Notes under the pieces: generated by a model | Database searches by the model: none | What the model was told of the DNA's origin: nothing | What the model saw: the letters and a program-made list of their open reading frames with translations, nothing else | In this document: piece after piece, positions 41,523 to 43,557 of the stretch | Position numbering within the stretch: the first letter of the stretch is position 1 | How the letters are laid out: each line of letters begins with the position of its first letter | Translations under genes and position numbers: made by a program | From: Pseudomonadota bacterium | Lineage (GTDB): Bacteria > Pseudomonadota > Alphaproteobacteria > Caulobacterales > Aquidulcibacteraceae | Length of the DNA: 43,557 bases | Reading direction: 5' to 3' | Assembly (NCBI GenBank): GCA_016195245.1 | Contig: JACQAC010000177.1 | Span: 1 to 43,557 of the forward strand

Positions 41523-42367
41523 CGGAGCGCCGACATCACGAACTTGGCGCGGACCTTCTCCGCCGCGAGCGTCTGCTCCGCCTTTGCGGGATCGAGGCGC
41601 CCATCGCTCCACAAAGACTCGCCATGAATGCCGGCGGCGATGAACAGGCAATCCAAACCTTGCGCATTGGCGCCGGCGACATCGGTGCCTGGGCCGTCGC
41701 CGATGCAGAGGATGCGCGCTTTGTCGACGGCGCGTCCGGCGACCGACTCAAGTTCGCGATAGGCGAGCGCGTAAATCGGGGCATGCGGCTTCCCCGCCAT
41801 CACCACGCGTCCGCCCAGTGCCTCGTAGTCACGCGCGATAGCGCCGGCGCACCAGACCAACTTGTCGCCGTGGCGGACGACAATGTCGGGATTGGCCGAA
41901 AGCAGCTCTAAGTCCCGAGCGTGAGCTTGCTGCAGCACTTCAGCATAGTCTTGGGGTGTTTCGTCGTCACTGTTGAGGCCAGAGATGGCGACGAATGTCG
42001 CATCGGTAAGCGGCGCTTGCGCAAGGCCCAAGCCTTCCCACAGCGTATGATCGTGCGCAGGCCCAATCTTGTACATCGGCCCCGGCGCACGGGCGGCGAG
42101 TTCGGCGCGGATGGCGTCGCCTGAGGTGACGATGACGTCCCAGGCCGAGCGCGGCACGCCGAGGCGGTCGAACTGACCGGGAATGGGTCCGCGCGGTTTT
42201 GGGATGTTGGTGAGCATCACCACGTGCTTGCCGGCCTCGCGGAAGCGCGTCAGGGCGGTGCAGGCGTCGGCAAAGGCGCTGCGGCCGTTATGGACCACGC
42301 CCCACACGTCGCAGAACACTGCGTCATAGCGATTGGTGAGTGCGTCCATCGAAACGATGACATCCAT
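41519..42367 (-). CDS. TIGR01459-type HAD hydrolase-like protein
   Basis: The 282-residue product is a HAD-superfamily IIA protein. The first motif reads FCDVWGVVHNG (Asp20), in which Trp replaces the usual second Asp; this change is typical of the TIGR01459 group and makes ordinary phosphatase activity uncertain. The motif III/IV region is GDGPGTDVAGANAQGLD near 213-229. An in-frame ATG six codons later is also possible. It lies three bases downstream of the uridine-kinase-like gene on the same strand, so the two are probably cotranscribed. Confidence 0.88.
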   Translation of the reverse strand: MDVIVSMDALTNRYDAVFCDVWGVVHNGRSAFADACTALTRFREAGKHVVMLTNIPKPRGPIPGQFDRLGVPRSAWDVIVTSGDAIRAELAARAPGPMYKIGPAHDHTLWEGLGLAQAPLTDATFVAISGLNSDDETPQDYAEVLQQAHARDLELLSANPDIVVRHGDKLVWCAGAIARDYEALGGRVVMAGKPHAPIYALAYRELESVAGRAVDKARILCIGDGPGTDVAGANAQGLDCLFIAAGIHGESLWSDGRLDPAKAEQTLAAEKVRAKFVMSALR

Positions 42368-42369
42368 GC

Positions 42370-42987
42370 CTAGTGCGCCTCCAAGAGCGCGGCGACACGC
42401 GCAACGTTGGCGTCGGCTTCAGCCGGGCCGGCGCCGAACACGCATTCGAGCACGATGTCGGCGTGGGCTCGCTGCGGTTCCACGTACGTCTCGTGCATCG
42501 GTCGCACGTTGGTAAAGAATTGCATCACGATCTCGCGCGGCGCACGGTTGCGCTCGTCGATGTCGCGCAGCATGCGGCGCGAAAGGCGTAGTGATTCGTC
42601 GGCGTGTACAAAGACCTTCGTGTCGAAGAGCGCGCGCAGATCGGCTGCGACGAAGAGGTGAATGCCTTCCACAATCAGGGTTTCGGCGTGAGCGATGCGT
42701 TCCGTTTCGACACGGCGGCGATGTGTGGTCAGGTCATAGAGGGGCTTGTTGAACGCCCCACCGCTCCTGGCGGCTTGCAAGTGTTCAACGAGCAAGTTGT
42801 GCTCTTTGGCGGCAGGTGCGTCGAAATTGTAGGTCGCAGGATCGAAGTCAGGGATGGCAGAGGCGCAGCGATAATAGTCGTCCTCCGCGATCACCACCGC
42901 CCCGGGGCCTAGGCGCCGCGCCAACGCTTGCGCGATAGTGGTCTTTCCCGCGCCCGAGCCGCCCGTGATTGCAATGATGCGGGTCAT
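42370..42987 (-). CDS. Uridine-kinase-like P-loop kinase
   Basis: The 205-residue product has a Walker A motif GGSGAGKTT (9-17) and the uridine-kinase/phosphoribulokinase EDDYYR motif near 35-40. YDLTTHRRR and the IVEGIHLF segment are also conserved, as is a C-terminal RDIDERNRAPREIV. It probably phosphorylates uridine or a related nucleoside with ATP or GTP. Compared with Udk it has the same size but diverged sequence, so the exact substrate is not certain. It is followed by the HAD gene in one unit. Confidence 0.87.
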   Translation of the reverse strand: MTRIIAITGGSGAGKTTIAQALARRLGPGAVVIAEDDYYRCASAIPDFDPATYNFDAPAAKEHNLLVEHLQAARSGGAFNKPLYDLTTHRRRVETERIAHAETLIVEGIHLFVAADLRALFDTKVFVHADESLRLSRRMLRDIDERNRAPREIVMQFFTNVRPMHETYVEPQRAHADIVLECVFGAGPAEADANVARVAALLEAH

Positions 42988-43016
42988 ACCGCGACGTTCT
43001 AGCGCGCGAGCGGTCT

Positions 43017-43557
43017 CTAAGCCACGCGCCCTTGCCGCATCATGAACTCGCGGGGCGGCGTGGTTTCTTCCATGAGGCTTTCCTTGATGGCGCGCGGCGC
43101 GCCAAAAAGGTGGCCTTGGCCATATGGTACGTCGAGGTCGAGAACTTCCAACACCGAGTCCTCACTCTCGATGCGCTCCGCAATGAGGTCGACGCCATAG
43201 CGCTGGAAAACCGCGGCGATGTCCACTGCCGCGATTTCGCGGGTAATCGCTGAGCGCGGACGCATTCCGCCTCGCACGATCTGGTCTACCAGAATACGCG
43301 CGGGGATTTTCACATAGCGCACGCCCGAGCGTTCCAAATCCGGCAGATCGATTTCGGTGGTCGTGACCTTGTCGATCGAAAAACGGAAGCCGAGGTCGAC
43401 CAGCTTCGCCATGGCGCGCGCTTCGGTTGAATTGCGATTTTCGTAGGCCGCCTGCGGAATTTCGAAAATGACGCTGCCGGCGAGATCGCGGTTCTCGCGC
43501 ATGAAATCCACGAATTGTGGGAAGAAGTGCTCATCCGCCAGCGCCGTTGGCGAGAGG
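43017..43557 (-). CDS. Degenerate EAL-domain protein, 3' part (TipF-like)
   Basis: The frame is open to the window edge, so the N-terminus is missing; about 179 residues of the EAL domain remain. The catalytic pattern is eroded: the region that normally reads DDFGTG is IDKVTTTE, and the strand IFEIPQ lacks the second acidic residue. Phosphodiesterase activity is therefore unlikely, though c-di-GMP binding may remain. The FFPQF...RENRDLAG segment and DKV substitution remind me of Caulobacter TipF, a c-di-GMP effector in flagellum assembly. That identity is tentative because the membrane and coiled-coil part is outside the window. Confidence 0.75.
   Translation of the reverse strand, partial: LSPTALADEHFFPQFVDFMRENRDLAGSVIFEIPQAAYENRNSTEARAMAKLVDLGFRFSIDKVTTTEIDLPDLERSGVRYVKIPARILVDQIVRGGMRPRSAITREIAAVDIAAVFQRYGVDLIAERIESEDSVLEVLDLDVPYGQGHLFGAPRAIKESLMEETTPPREFMMRQGRVA

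Noticed and set aside
1-43557. tRNA, rRNA, CRISPR arrays, insertion sequences, phage genes or a replication origin
   Set aside because: No cloverleaf-like region, spaced direct repeats, transposase, integrase or DnaA-box cluster was seen on reading both strands.

Overview
The window is a GC-rich chromosomal segment of an alphaproteobacterium, most likely Caulobacterales/Hyphomonadales-like. That placement is inferred from an ECF sigma factor next to a NrsF-type (DUF1109) membrane anti-sigma factor, promoters matching the Caulobacter consensus, a split glycine decarboxylase (gcvPA/gcvPB), ETF and ETF-QO, many periplasmic or lipoprotein TPR proteins, and a TipF-like degenerate EAL protein. No rRNA, tRNA, CRISPR array, insertion sequence or prophage was seen. 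Gene density is very high: genes are joined by ATGA, GTGA or TAATG overlaps, and several convergent pairs share or abut their stop codons.

Layout. 1-2.0 kb: the end of a MATE transporter, a small membrane protein, a DUF938 methyltransferase and a probable 36-residue membrane miniprotein. 1.9-4.7 kb: 3-hydroxybutyryl-CoA dehydrogenase with ETF alpha and beta (fatty-acid oxidation electron transfer). 4.8-6.9 kb: nrsF and the ECF sigma gene, with an apparent autoregulatory promoter built over the stop codon of pheA. 6.9-14.3 kb: an esterase, a lipoprotein, a TPR protein, kdsB (LPS Kdo activation), a membrane-anchored cytochrome c, a MarR regulator, an M17 aminopeptidase and a TadD-like lipoprotein. 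14.3-17.1 kb: a structured and possibly gene-remnant intergenic region, a lytic transglycosylase and a type-4 uracil-DNA glycosylase. 17.1-18.8 kb: ETF-ubiquinone oxidoreductase, the membrane partner of the ETF encoded at 3-4.7 kb.

18.9-25.5 kb: two tandem TPR paralogues translationally coupled to ispE, then a WecA/MraY-like phosphoglycosyltransferase and a convergent long-chain polyprenyl diphosphate synthase, so isoprenoid precursor, lipid carrier and carrier-using enzyme sit together. 25.5-32.9 kb: a TrmN6-like methyltransferase, then a tandem glycine riboswitch driving gcvT-gcvH-gcvPA-(109-aa unknown)-gcvPB. A left-handed beta-helix protein and an arginase/agmatinase-family hydrolase are coupled to the 3' end. 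An inverted pair of palindromic repeats lies between gcvH and gcvPA.

32.9-43.6 kb: two tandem TerC-family membrane proteins, rluB and an ABM-domain gene in head-to-head overlap, tadA, a class III cyclase/TolB-like/TPR fusion, a MaoC hydratase, ribF, a CheY-like protein with a shortened alpha-4 region, an SDR dehydrogenase, a TPR lipoprotein, a TIGR01459-type HAD protein, a uridine-kinase-like protein and the 3' part of a catalytically degenerate EAL protein.

Most genes are ordinary housekeeping genes. The most unusual points are the sigF promoter overlapping pheA, the small gene inside the gcv operon, the modified receiver protein with its structured leader, the rluB/ABM start-codon overlap, and the structured region downstream of the lytic transglycosylase gene.
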